Below are positions 1-9,622 of a DNA stretch of 64,000 nucleotides, in pieces. The translations under genes were made by a program, and so were the position numbers. Source of the DNA: CAZKJL01 sp964553135 (GTDB taxonomy: Bacteria > Patescibacteriota > Gracilibacteria > Peribacterales > Peribacteraceae); contig CAZKJL010000002.1 of assembly GCA_964553135.1 (NCBI GenBank), positions 62,001 through 126,000 of the forward strand, written 5' to 3'. Within the stretch, counting starts at the first letter, position 1; every line of letters starts with the position of its first letter. Below the pieces are notes generated by a model. The model had not been told where the DNA came from and ran no database searches. It was given only the letters and a program-made list of their open reading frames with translations.

Positions 1-604
1 AGAGGCCCACCATCGTGTCGCGGACGGGCTTTTCCATGTCGCGCAACGTGTACGCCTTCACGTCCTGTGCGGCCACCGTGCGGCCGATCCACATGCCTTC
101 CGTGTCTTGGCTGTTTTTCTCGCTCGTCTTCTGCGGTTGCATGATGAGAAGCTCCGCTCCGCTCTTGGGGTCGAGCAAACCTTCGTCATGGAGCTGAATC
201 GCTTTGGCCGGATCGCGTTCGCTTCCGACGTAGCGCGAACTGTTCCCTTGTTGCTTCAGCTTGTCTTTGCATGCGCGGTACAGGTTCTTGGCGCGGTTCG
301 GGGAGACGCCCGTGAATCGCAGCGCGAACACGGCCTTGCCTTTCACGCCCTTCAATTCGGCGCCCAGCAGAGCCGGCACGTCGTCGAGCGTCACCGCACT
401 GCTCGTGAGTTGCTTCGCGATGAGGACGGTGCCGCCGAGTCGGTTCAGAAATTTCTGATCGAGTTCTTGTGCGGTGGAAAACATCAGCAGCTGGCCCGAA
501 AGAGGCCCTTTCTGAAAGTCGGGAAGGACTGCGGCAAGCTCGGCGATGCTGAGGTTGGGGTGGATTCCGAGAAAAGCGGCGTAGCGGTGCATGGACGAGA
601 GCAT
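1..604 (-). CDS. THUMP-type RNA methyltransferase (Trm-G10-like), N-terminal part
   Basis: A reading frame enters from beyond the left edge on the minus strand and begins at an ATG at 604; a second in-frame ATG lies 12 bases downstream. The roughly 200 visible residues start MHRYAAFLGIHPNLSIAELA, which resembles the opening of THUMP-domain tRNA guanine-N2 methyltransferases of the TRMT11/Trm-G10 type. Near the window edge the frame reads IGRTVAAQDVKAYTLRDMEK and then PVRDTMVGLL. This matches the G-K/R-T-x-A-x-Q-D and P-x-R-D-x-x-V-G-x-L segment that precedes the SAM-binding Rossmann domain in that family. The catalytic half lies outside the window. It is transcribed divergently from the ATP synthase operon. 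The family call is inferred from these motifs; the exact target base is unknown. Confidence 0.7.
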   Translation of the reverse strand, partial: MLSSMHRYAAFLGIHPNLSIAELAAVLPDFQKGPLSGQLLMFSTAQELDQKFLNRLGGTVLIAKQLTSSAVTLDDVPALLGAELKGVKGKAVFALRFTGVSPNRAKNLYRACKDKLKQQGNSSRYVGSERDPAKAIQLHDEGLLDPKSGAELLIMQPQKTSEKNSQDTEGMWIGRTVAAQDVKAYTLRDMEKPVRDTMVGL

Positions 605-736
605 AGCAAGTGCCGCCGCGATGTGGAAATGCTGTGCCGAAACACTTTTTCGGCAACCGTCCACGGTATGACCGACGTCGGAAAAAATCAAGACCCTTAA
701 AGCTCACTTTTCTTGAGCAAAAAGCGTTCTCCACCC

Positions 737-764
737 TTGCGTGCGGAGCGCGCTTTCCTACAAT
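737..764 (+). promoter_or_regulatory. Candidate promoter of the ATP synthase operon
   Basis: TTGCGT (737-742) and TACAAT (759-764) are spaced by 16 bases, 36 bases before the atpD start, in the divergent gap between the methyltransferase and atpD. The -10 is good and the -35 is weak. No clear Shine-Dalgarno sequence precedes atpD. Confidence 0.35.
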
Positions 765-799
765 GAAAGGAACTACTTCATTCCACGTCTCCACTTCAT

Positions 800-2175
<1,376 letters not shown>

Positions 2176-2176
<1 letters not shown>

Positions 2177-2592
2177 TGCACGCCGAACTCATCACATCGG
2201 AGGGCAGTGCCTACAGCGGAGACGCAGTCTCGGTCACGCTGCCCACGGGCATGGGTGAGATCACCGTTCTGGCCCACCACATTCCGCTCCTCAGCACCGT
2301 GGAACCCGGCACCGTCATCATTCGTACGCCGTCCGACGAGCTCTACTTCGCCGTCTCACGCGGCGTCGTCCAAGTGGGGGATGCGGGCGTGCGTATCCTC
2401 TCCGAGATCGCCGACCGTGCCGACAGCCTTCAGGAAAAGGCCATCGAGCTCGCCAAGGCCCGCGCCGAAGAACTGCGTGATGCCAGGCGCGCCGACAAAG
2501 AAGGTTTTGCCGAAGCCACCGCGACGCTCGAGCGTGAAATCGCCCGTCTCGCCAGCATTCGCCGCCTGCATTCCCGCCGTCGCCGCTCATGA
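2176..2592 (+). CDS. atpC: F1 ATP synthase subunit epsilon
   Basis: Central-stalk regulatory subunit of 138 residues. The N-terminal beta-sandwich has the typical pattern MHAELITSEGSAYSGDAVSV followed by LPTGMGEITVLAHHIPLLS. The C-terminal part is an Ala/Arg/Glu-rich helical hairpin ending in an Arg-rich tail (RRLHSRRRRS). The start overlaps the atpD stop by one base, and the end overlaps the next gene as ATGA. Position directly after atpD is the usual pairing, although the pair sits at the front of this operon. Confidence 0.93.
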
Positions 2593-2954
2593 TTCTCGAT
2601 TCTCACGCTCCGGCTCCCGCCACGCCTCCCGTCAAAGAGGTGAGCCCCGAAGAGAGCACCATGCTCGGCCTCGCGTTCGCCTGGGAGCTCGGGTACACCA
2701 TTTCACTGCCCGCCATCGCGTTCGGTTTGGGCGGCGCGTATCTCGACAAGTACCTCGGTACCTCGCACTGGTTCCTGTTCCTGGGCATGGGCTTCGCCTT
2801 CACCATCTCGTTCATCAATATTTTCCGCAAACTTCGGGTCATCATTCGTCGCCTGCCGAAAGATCTTCCCAAGAAAAAGAAACTTCCCGTGGATCCGGAG
2901 ACCGTTCGCGAACAGGAACTTTTGCACGACCTTTTCCGTCCGCCCCATGAGTGA
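2589..2954 (+). CDS. AtpZ/AtpI-like small membrane protein of the ATP synthase operon
   Basis: A 121-residue protein with two predicted membrane segments (about residues 30-53 and 59-80) and a charged Lys/Arg-rich C-terminus. The segment LGGAYLDKYLGTSHWFLFLG matches the AtpZ/AtpI pattern of a Gly-rich helix, then a D-x-x-x-G-T-S turn, then a second helix. Family members help assemble the c-ring or import Mg2+ and typically sit just before atpB, as here. Overlaps of 4 bases (ATGA) with atpC and 8 bases with atpB indicate tight coupling. AtpQ of N-ATPase operons is a related alternative, because it occupies the same position after atpDC. Confidence 0.75.
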   Translation: MILDSHAPAPATPPVKEVSPEESTMLGLAFAWELGYTISLPAIAFGLGGAYLDKYLGTSHWFLFLGMGFAFTISFINIFRKLRVIIRRLPKDLPKKKKLPVDPETVREQELLHDLFRPPHE

Positions 2955-3744
2955 CATTTCCATTTCACTGGCATCGGAAGTCATCGGACACATCGGTCCG
3001 ATCGAAATCCGCAACACCATGCTCATGGCGTGGCTCACCGTCGCCGTACTCGCCGTGTTTTGTCTCATGGCTCGTGCAACCGGCTACAAGGTCGTTCCGA
3101 GCAGGTTCCAGGCGCTCGTGGAAATCATCGTCAGCAGTTTGTATGACCTCTTCGCGTCCATCGTCCAGAATGACCGTTTGGCTCGCAAGTTCTTCCCGCT
3201 CGTCAGCACCATGATGATCTTCATCGTGCTCGGCAACTGGCTCGGCATTCTGCCCGGCGTCGGCACCATCACCATTCTCGGGACGCACGAGGGCCACGCC
3301 ATGGCCATACCGCTGTTCCGTTCCATGAACGCCGACGTCAACATGACGCTCGCCATCGCGCTCATCTCCATGGCTGCGGTGCAGTTCTACGGGATGTCGG
3401 AACTCGGTGTCGGACGTTATACGGGCAAGTTTTTGGTGGCGCCGTGGAGAGACCCCGTCGGCACGTTCGTGGGATTTCTCGAAATCGTCAGCGAAGTTTC
3501 CCGCATCGTGTCATTCACGTTCCGCTTGTTCGGCAACATCTTCGCGGGCGAAGTGTTGCTCATCGTCATCTCGTACCTCGTGCCGTACCTCGCTCCCGTG
3601 CCGTTCCTCGGCATGGAGCTGTTCGTCGGACTCATCCAAGGACTCGTCTTCGCGCTCCTCACCACGGTCTTCCTGAAGATCGGAGTCACTGCCCATGAAG
3701 GGCATCACGATGCGCCGAAGTCCTCGGCACCCGCACACGCGTAA
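2947..3744 (+). CDS. atpB: F0 ATP synthase subunit a
   Basis: Membrane stator subunit of 265 residues that forms the proton half-channels against the c-ring. The segment VSEVSRIVSFTFRLFGNIFA contains the essential arginine (in FRLFGN) opposite the c-subunit carboxylate. The downstream LLIVISYLVPYLAPVPFLGM and VGLIQGLVFALLTTVFL segments are typical of the final helices. The start ATG overlaps the preceding stop (ATGAGTGA). The C-terminus is His-rich (HEGHHDAPK). It is followed after 26 bases by atpE. Confidence 0.94.
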   Translation: MSDISISLASEVIGHIGPIEIRNTMLMAWLTVAVLAVFCLMARATGYKVVPSRFQALVEIIVSSLYDLFASIVQNDRLARKFFPLVSTMMIFIVLGNWLGILPGVGTITILGTHEGHAMAIPLFRSMNADVNMTLAIALISMAAVQFYGMSELGVGRYTGKFLVAPWRDPVGTFVGFLEIVSEVSRIVSFTFRLFGNIFAGEVLLIVISYLVPYLAPVPFLGMELFVGLIQGLVFALLTTVFLKIGVTAHEGHHDAPKSSAPAHA

Positions 3745-3770
3745 ATTTCTATTTTTTCCTTCCTTCTCTT

Positions 3771-4028
3771 ATGGAACCTGCAGAAGCCGCCAACACGGCC
3801 ATCAGTCTCCTCGGCGACAAGAACCTTCCGGTCGCCATCACCATCGGCTTCGGCTCTCTGGGCCCCGCCATCGCCATCGGCTTCATCGGCGCCAAAGCCG
3901 TGGAAGCCATCGGACGCAATCCCGAGGCCGGCGCACGCATTCAGACGTTCGCCATTCTCTCCATCGCTTTCGCCGAGGCCATCGCCATCTACGGCCTGGT
4001 CATAGCTCTCATCATGAAGTTCGTGTAG
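3771..4028 (+). CDS. atpE: F0 ATP synthase subunit c
   Basis: Proteolipid of 85 residues with two transmembrane helices and the conserved polar loop R49-N50-P51. The ion-binding carboxylate is Glu69 in FAEAIAIYG. The residues around it (Ala and Ile after Glu, no Gln in helix 1, no Ser/Thr pair) do not match the Na+-binding signature of sodium-dependent c subunits, so proton coupling is inferred. This matters because the operon order resembles that of the often Na+-linked N-ATPases. Confidence 0.95.
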   Translation: MEPAEAANTAISLLGDKNLPVAITIGFGSLGPAIAIGFIGAKAVEAIGRNPEAGARIQTFAILSIAFAEAIAIYGLVIALIMKFV

Positions 4029-4056
4029 CCCTCCTCTTCTCTTTCTCCCGCTTTTC

Positions 4057-4566
4057 ATGACCGATCTCATCAATGCCCTCGGCATCAACTGGTCCGCGCT
4101 TCTGGCGCAGGTGATCAACTTCGGAATTTTGATCTTCCTGCTCGCGAAGTTCGTCTACAAGCCGGTGCTCCGCGTCATCGATGAACGCCGCGCCGTCGCC
4201 GAGAAAACCGCGGCGCAAGCCGAGGAGCTCGAACGTTTCAAGAAACAACTGGAGGCCGATCGTAACGCGATTCTCCGCAAGGCCGATGTGGAAGCCGGCT
4301 CACTCATGGAACGCGCCAAGTTGGAGGCCGAAGCGGTGCGCACCGAGATCGAAAAGGCCGCTCGCGAACGTTCGCAGCAGATCGTCGCCAAGGGCATGCA
4401 ACAGCTCGAAAATGAGCGTTCTCGCGTCGGACGCGAAGTGCAGGACAAATTGGCCCGAGCCATCGTCGTTTCGGCCGAAAAGATCCTGCGTCGCGAATTC
4501 TCCAAAGAGGATCAGAAAAATTTCGAAGAAGAATTGAAGCAGAATCTTCCGAACTTGCTCGCATGA
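4057..4566 (+). CDS. atpF: F0 ATP synthase subunit b
   Basis: Peripheral-stalk subunit of 169 residues. A single N-terminal membrane helix (about residues 9-27, NWSALLAQVINFGILIFLLA) leads into KFVYKPVL, the usual membrane-exit motif. A long charged coiled coil rich in Ala, Glu, Lys and Arg follows to the C-terminus. The length is normal for bacterial b. The stop overlaps the atpH start as ATGA. Confidence 0.93.
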   Translation: MTDLINALGINWSALLAQVINFGILIFLLAKFVYKPVLRVIDERRAVAEKTAAQAEELERFKKQLEADRNAILRKADVEAGSLMERAKLEAEAVRTEIEKAARERSQQIVAKGMQQLENERSRVGREVQDKLARAIVVSAEKILRREFSKEDQKNFEEELKQNLPNLLA

Positions 4567-4967
4567 AGGTCACCCCTTCCCTCATCGCCACGTCTCTCAT
4601 CGAGACGCTCAAGTCCCACCCGTCGGTGTCGGCCGATGAAGCCTGTGATGGCGCACTCATCGTGCTCAAGCGCGAGTGTCCCGGCTGCAGCAAACGCGAA
4701 TTTCTCAAGCTCGTGGACCGCAAGCTGAAGCGCGAAGGAGCCACGGCCGCCGGCCTGCTTGTCGTGCCGCACGCGGGGTCCATCACCGCCGAACATATAG
4801 CACCCCTCGTCTCCAAGAAGGCAGGTAAGACCGTGCACATCGACCGCAGCATCGACAAAGACCTCATCGGCGGAGCCGTGCTCCTCGTGGAACATCGTCG
4901 CATCGACAGCAGCATCCAGGGCGCGTTGCATGATCTTCTCCAAATGTGTCTGGAACCTCTCCATTGA
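4563..4967 (+). CDS. atpH: F1 ATP synthase subunit delta, short form
   Basis: Stator subunit linking b to the top of F1. The C-terminal half carries the OSCP/delta signature DLIGGAVLLVEHRRIDSSIQ (about 99-118) followed by the terminal helix. At 134 residues it is about 40 residues shorter than typical delta (about 175-180). The N-terminal six-helix domain is reduced, with two cysteines (CPGC) in the middle. The ATGA start overlaps atpF. A domain-reduced but functional delta is inferred because the operon is otherwise intact. Confidence 0.8.
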   Translation: MKVTPSLIATSLIETLKSHPSVSADEACDGALIVLKRECPGCSKREFLKLVDRKLKREGATAAGLLVVPHAGSITAEHIAPLVSKKAGKTVHIDRSIDKDLIGGAVLLVEHRRIDSSIQGALHDLLQMCLEPLH

Positions 4968-4983
4968 TCTCCCCACTTTTCTC

Positions 4984-6594
4984 ATGACTCTCAGCACCAA
5001 CCTCATCAAGACGCTCGAAGAGCGAATCGCCCAGTACAAACCCTCGGTCACCGAGGAGCGCATCGGAACCGTGGTGCAAGTGGGTGACGGCATCGCCAAG
5101 ATCGCGGGTCTCACGAACGTCGGAGCCGGCGAGATGATCGATTTTGGCAATGGCGTCATCGGCAGTGCGCTCAACTTGGAGGAAGAGCTGGTGGGAGCCG
5201 TGATCTACGGCGATTACACCAAGCTCGGCGAAGGGGATTCGGTGAAGGCGATGGGTCGCGTGCTCTCGGTACCGGTGGGCGAAGCGCTCATCGGTCGCGT
5301 CGTCTCGGCGCTCGGCGTGGAGAAAGACGGCGGTCCGCAAATCCGCAGCGAGCACTACTACCCCGTCGAGAAAATCGCTCCCGGCGTCATCGAACGCAAG
5401 TCGGTCACCGTGCCGCTCCAAACGGGCATCACGGCCATCGACTCCATGATCCCCATCGGCCGCGGCCAACGTGAGCTCATCATCGGCGATCGCCAGACGG
5501 GCAAGACGGCCGTCGCCATCGACACCATCATCAATCAGAAAAAAACGCAAAACACCGATCGTCCCGTCACGTGCATCTACGTCTCGGTCGGCCAGAAAGA
5601 AGCCAAGGTCGCACGCATCGTCGCCGAGCTCGAGAAGCACGGCGCCATGGACTACACCATCGTGGTGAGCGCATCGGCCTCCGAGCCCGCCGCTCTCTCG
5701 TACATCGCGCCGTTCTCGGGCACCGCCATGGCCGAGTACTTCGTGGATCAGGGTAAGGACGTTCTCATCGTCTACGACGACTTGAGCCGCCAGGCCTGGG
5801 CCTACCGCCAAATCTCGCTCCTGCTTCGGCGTCCTCCCGGACGCGAGGCATACCCCGGCGACGTGTTCTACCTCCACTCTCGCCTCCTTGAGCGCGCCGT
5901 CAGTTTGGATGAAAAGCACGGCGGAGGTTCGCTCACGGCTCTCCCCATCATCGAAACCCAGGCCGGTGACATCTCGGCGTACATTCCCACGAACGTCATT
6001 TCCATCACCGACGGACAAATCTTCTTGGAGGCCGATCTGTTCTACAAAGGCATTCGTCCCGCGGTGAACGTGGGTACGTCGGTCTCGCGCGTCGGCTCGG
6101 CCGCGCAGCGCAAATCCATGAAGAAAGTCGCGGGAAAGCTGCGCCTGGATTTGGCTCAGTACCGCGAACTCGCGGTCTTCGCACAGTTCGGTTCCGATCT
6201 CGATGCCGCCACCAAGAAGCAGCTCGATCGCGGCGCGCGGCTTACCGAAATCCTCAAGCAACAACAATTCGCCCCGCTCTCCGTCGGCGAACAAGTCGCG
6301 CTCCTGTACGCCGCCGTGAACGGACACTTCGATGACATTCCCGTTCCGCTCGTCGCGGAATTCGTCACCAAGTTCCTGACCTTCGTGCAAGCCAAGCATT
6401 TCGACCTGCTCAAAATTCTGGATACCGAAATCACGGCCGCAGCCGAGGATCAGCTCAAGCGCCTGCTCGACGCCGAGAAAGCCAAGTTCCTGGCAGTGAA
6501 AGCCCCCGAGGCCGTCGCTCCGGTGAGCGCGGCATCCGTGAAGCCTCTCAAGCCTGTCAAAAAGGAGGTCAAGAAAGCAAAGAAATCCACGTAA
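4984..6594 (+). CDS. atpA: F1 ATP synthase subunit alpha
   Basis: Non-catalytic nucleotide-binding subunit. The frame is open from 4930, but the ATG at 4984 (MTLSTNLIKTLEERIAQYKP) is chosen because it gives the canonical amphipathic N-terminus and avoids the 38-base overlap with atpH that a start at 4930 would create. That yields 536 residues. Motifs include P-loop GDRQTGKT, the DVLIVYDDLSRQAWAYRQIS segment and LLRRPPGREAYPGDVFYLHS. The C-terminus is extended beyond the usual length by an Ala/Pro/Val and then Lys-rich tail ending KKEVKKAKKST. Eleven bases separate it from atpG. Confidence 0.96.
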   Translation: MTLSTNLIKTLEERIAQYKPSVTEERIGTVVQVGDGIAKIAGLTNVGAGEMIDFGNGVIGSALNLEEELVGAVIYGDYTKLGEGDSVKAMGRVLSVPVGEALIGRVVSALGVEKDGGPQIRSEHYYPVEKIAPGVIERKSVTVPLQTGITAIDSMIPIGRGQRELIIGDRQTGKTAVAIDTIINQKKTQNTDRPVTCIYVSVGQKEAKVARIVAELEKHGAMDYTIVVSASASEPAALSYIAPFSGTAMAEYFVDQGKDVLIVYDDLSRQAWAYRQISLLLRRPPGREAYPGDVFYLHSRLLERAVSLDEKHGGGSLTALPIIETQAGDISAYIPTNVISITDGQIFLEADLFYKGIRPAVNVGTSVSRVGSAAQRKSMKKVAGKLRLDLAQYRELAVFAQFGSDLDAATKKQLDRGARLTEILKQQQFAPLSVGEQVALLYAAVNGHFDDIPVPLVAEFVTKFLTFVQAKHFDLLKILDTEITAAAEDQLKRLLDAEKAKFLAVKAPEAVAPVSAASVKPLKPVKKEVKKAKKST

Positions 6595-6605
6595 CCCCTT
6601 TCACT

Positions 6606-7541
6606 TTGGCACGCAGTCTCCGCGATATCCGGCGCAAGATGAAGGCGATCAAATCCACTCGCCAGGTCACCAAAGCCATGGAGCTCGTGGCCGCCTCCAA
6701 AATGCGCAAAGCCGTGCAACACGCCCAGGCACTGCGCAGGTACGCACTCCACGCGTGGGAAATTCTTCTGTCCGTGGGACGCACGCACGCCACGGGGCAT
6801 CCGTTTTTGATGCAGCGCAAAGTGAAACGCGTGCTCGGCATCGTCTTCAGCTCGGACCGCGGTCTCTGTGGCAGTTTGAATGCGCAGCTCCTCCGTTCGC
6901 TGCAGCAGTACATCAAGGGACTTTCCTCGCTCAAATCATTCGAGAAGATCGACTTCATCACCGTGGGACGCAAAGGTCATCACATGATCACCAGAAACAA
7001 GCACGACGTCATCGCCACGTTTCCCTCGCTCTCCAACCATCCGAGCATCAAGGATGTGCTCCCCATCACCAAGTTGGCCATGGATGAATTCCGCAAAGGA
7101 ACGTACGACCACGTCGTGCTCGTGTACACCGACTTCATCTCGCCAATGGTCCAGCAAGCAGCGGTAAAGGTACTTCTGCCGTTCTCGCCCAGCGAAGTGC
7201 GCGAGGTGCTCGGCAAATTGGCCGACCACAAAAAACAAACCAAAGAAGAGTTGGAGCTTGCCGCCGCCGACGTGGGCAAAGTGCAGGAGTACGTCTTCGA
7301 GCCCAGTCCGACGGAAGTTCTGGACGTCATCCTGCCCCAGCTCACCGATACACAGGTGTTTCAGGCCGTTCTGGAGTCCGTCGCTTCCGAGCACTCGGCG
7401 CGCATGCTCGCCATGCACAATGCCACGGACAACGCATCCGAAATCCTTGATGACATCACGCTGAACTACAACCAAACGCGCCAAGCCAACATCACGGCCG
7501 AGCTCGCCGAACTGTCGGCCAGCGCCGCGGCTCTGGGCTAG
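6606..7541 (+). CDS. atpG: F1 ATP synthase subunit gamma
   Basis: Rotor shaft of F1, 311 residues. The start is a TTG at 6606: it alone places the conserved N-terminal helix ARSLRDIRRKMKAIKSTRQV and then TKAMELVAASKMRKA at the right position, and the next ATG would delete part of it. The C-terminal helix contains the conserved SEHSARMLAMHNATDNASE followed by LNYNQTRQANITAEL. It is the last gene of the operon. The TTG start and lack of an obvious Shine-Dalgarno sequence may lower its translation relative to its neighbours. Confidence 0.95.
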   Translation: MARSLRDIRRKMKAIKSTRQVTKAMELVAASKMRKAVQHAQALRRYALHAWEILLSVGRTHATGHPFLMQRKVKRVLGIVFSSDRGLCGSLNAQLLRSLQQYIKGLSSLKSFEKIDFITVGRKGHHMITRNKHDVIATFPSLSNHPSIKDVLPITKLAMDEFRKGTYDHVVLVYTDFISPMVQQAAVKVLLPFSPSEVREVLGKLADHKKQTKEELELAAADVGKVQEYVFEPSPTEVLDVILPQLTDTQVFQAVLESVASEHSARMLAMHNATDNASEILDDITLNYNQTRQANITAELAELSASAAALG

Positions 7542-7560
7542 AGCGGGTTCCTCCGTTAGG

Positions 7561-8211
7561 ATGCCGTCCATGGAGTACGTGCAGGGTATCGTCGATTTCA
7601 TCATCCACATCGATCATCACCTCGATGCCATCATTCAGTCGTACGGCGCACTGACGTACGGCATTCTGTTTCTCATCGTGCTCTGCGAGACGGGTCTTGT
7701 CGTCACGCCGTTTCTCCCCGGCGATTCACTCCTCTTTGCCGCCGGTGCGTTTGCGGGCAAGGGTTCGCTGAATGTCTCTCTCCTTCTCTTGCTCCTCAGC
7801 ATCGCCGCCATCGTCGGTGACGGCATCAACTTCGGCGTCGGTCACTTCCTCGGCAAAAAAGTATTTTCATGGAATTCGCGTTGGATCAAACGGGAGCACC
7901 TGGACGCCACGAATCGCTATTTCGATCGCCACGGCGGCAAGTCCATCGTCTTCGCCAGATTCATCCCCATCATGCGCACGTTCGTCCCGTTCGTCGCGGG
8001 CGTCGGAAAAATGTCCTATGTGCACTTCCTGTCGTACAACATGTTCGGGGGACTGCTGTGGGTATTCCTGTTCGTGGGCGGAGGCTATTTCTTCGGATCA
8101 CTGCCGTTCGTCGAAAAAAACTTCTCACTCGTCATCCTCATCATCATCGCCGTGTCCGTCACGCCTGCGCTTTACCATTGGCTCCGCTCACGTCTCAGTC
8201 GCGCTCGTTGA
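7561..8211 (+). CDS. DedA family membrane protein
   Basis: Integral membrane protein of 216 residues. The DedA (SNARE-associated/VTT) signature is clear: LCETGLVVTPFLPGDSLLFA, a Gly-rich GDGINFGVGHFLGKK, then FARFIPIMRTFVPFVAGVGK and the re-entrant helix around GGLLWVFLFVGGGYFFG. DedA proteins are proposed lipid (undecaprenyl phosphate or phospholipid) transporters or scramblases. It begins 19 bases after atpG and could be read through from the ATP synthase transcript. Its end overlaps the convergent gene by 17 bases. Confidence 0.9.
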   Translation: MPSMEYVQGIVDFIIHIDHHLDAIIQSYGALTYGILFLIVLCETGLVVTPFLPGDSLLFAAGAFAGKGSLNVSLLLLLLSIAAIVGDGINFGVGHFLGKKVFSWNSRWIKREHLDATNRYFDRHGGKSIVFARFIPIMRTFVPFVAGVGKMSYVHFLSYNMFGGLLWVFLFVGGGYFFGSLPFVEKNFSLVILIIIAVSVTPALYHWLRSRLSRAR

Positions 8212-9622
8212 GCAGTCGTGCTGTGCAGAGAACCGCAAGCAACATCGCCACGGGCGCTATTTGCAGTAATCCGCGACTGAGCCCCGTTTGCATGATGGCT
8301 TCGGTACCGAGTGCGGGTACGAACGTGAAGAGGAAGAACTGAATCGCCATCGATGCGAGGACGAATGCGCCGAGCAAGCGCTCATCTGTTTTCAGGTTCC
8401 GGATGCCGCGCAGAAGTACCAAGATCGGCAGTACCAAGGGCAGAAGCAGCCAGTTGGGCTCGCGGCTCAGATGGTACCAAATGGCGCTCATGGCCTGACC
8501 GTTCCACGTGAGCGAGATGCCGCTCACGCCCTTGGCATTGCCGAACGTGAGTCCGTTCAGCCACTTGAATCCGAGCCACGGCAGCGCGATGGCGAGCGGT
8601 ACAAGAACCGCAATTCCGAGCCATTTGCGGAATGTGTCGCTATCGATCTGTCTGGCCTTACGCTTCAGGAAGATCGTCGCGAGCATCAAAAGTCCGAGCA
8701 GGGGAGCATGAAGGATGAGTCCTTCGTTCTTCGTGAAGACGAGGAGTCCGATGCCGAGCGCGAAGAGTCGCAACCACACGGCGCTCTCTTTGGCGTCCGT
8801 ACTCTTTTCAAAGCCCAGGATCGCGGAGATGACGATGAGCACGTGCGCCGCCACGAAAATATCGGCGTACGGGTTGCTGCCGTGGATGAGAAGCAGCGGA
8901 AGTGAGACGAGTGCGTACAGTCCCACACGTGCGTTCGTCCTCGTCACGCGTCTGCGCAGCGTGAGGTAAAAGGCTCCGAGAAGCCCTGCAAACCATACGA
9001 GGTGTACACCGTTGATGAGCGGTTCCTGCCAGCTTCCACGGAGAACCGCCATCCAGGTCTTGAAGAGCGGTACCGTGGGCGGATACGAACTCACGCCTTG
9101 TGCGGATTGCACGATGCCGTTGCCCACGGGGATCTCGAGGAGCAACTTCTGCGACGTGTAGAACATTTTTCCGCGCATGTTCCAGTTGTTGAACGAGTCG
9201 TCCCAGTAGGTCGGTACGGAGACCAAGTCGTAGGCTCCGGCAAAAAGCTTAAGAGCGCTCCAGGCAAGCAAGAGGAGTACGCCGCGCTTCACCCAAACGG
9301 AGGGAAGTGCGTGTGCCTGTATGCGTACGGTTTTCGCATCGACCGGAGCTGCGGCGAAGACACCGAGCTTCCATGCCGCAAGTGCCAGCACGGCGAGCAG
9401 TACGCACATCGGCGCAAGGAATCCCATGAGGTTCAGCGGAATCGTGCCTTGCAGGATCGTTAAGAAGACGACGTACATGGACACCGTCGGTCCGAGAACG
9501 AGGCTCCACACAGCGCGTTCGGCGCGCGTCAGGACCGGCGATGCTCCTTCGATTACCACAAGCAGAAGCCATCCGACGGCGGTCGTGAGGAGCGTGCCGA
9601 TGAGGAAGACGAGGATGTTCAT
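8195..9622 (-). CDS. Multi-pass membrane protein, glycosyltransferase-like (GT-C type)
   Basis: 475 residues with about ten hydrophobic segments. The first large extracytoplasmic loop contains VPTYWDDSFNNWNMRGKMFY, an acidic pair followed by aromatic residues of the kind seen in lipid-linked-sugar glycosyltransferases of the GT-C fold. Later come alternating membrane helices and short basic loops. No precise family is recognised. It overlaps the upstream gene by 4 bases (ATGA), so the two are co-transcribed and may act on the same envelope polymer. A GT39/ArnT-like role is an inference from topology and the loop acid residues. Confidence 0.55.
   Translation of the reverse strand: MNILVFLIGTLLTTAVGWLLLVVIEGASPVLTRAERAVWSLVLGPTVSMYVVFLTILQGTIPLNLMGFLAPMCVLLAVLALAAWKLGVFAAAPVDAKTVRIQAHALPSVWVKRGVLLLLAWSALKLFAGAYDLVSVPTYWDDSFNNWNMRGKMFYTSQKLLLEIPVGNGIVQSAQGVSSYPPTVPLFKTWMAVLRGSWQEPLINGVHLVWFAGLLGAFYLTLRRRVTRTNARVGLYALVSLPLLLIHGSNPYADIFVAAHVLIVISAILGFEKSTDAKESAVWLRLFALGIGLLVFTKNEGLILHAPLLGLLMLATIFLKRKARQIDSDTFRKWLGIAVLVPLAIALPWLGFKWLNGLTFGNAKGVSGISLTWNGQAMSAIWYHLSREPNWLLLPLVLPILVLLRGIRNLKTDERLLGAFVLASMAIQFFLFTFVPALGTEAIMQTGLSRGLLQIAPVAMLLAVLCTARLLNERD

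Noticed and set aside
4864..6399. 511-residue open frame on the minus strand opposite atpA
   Set aside because: Antisense to a confidently identified gene; its His/Asp/Arg-rich composition is typical of shadow frames in GC-rich DNA.
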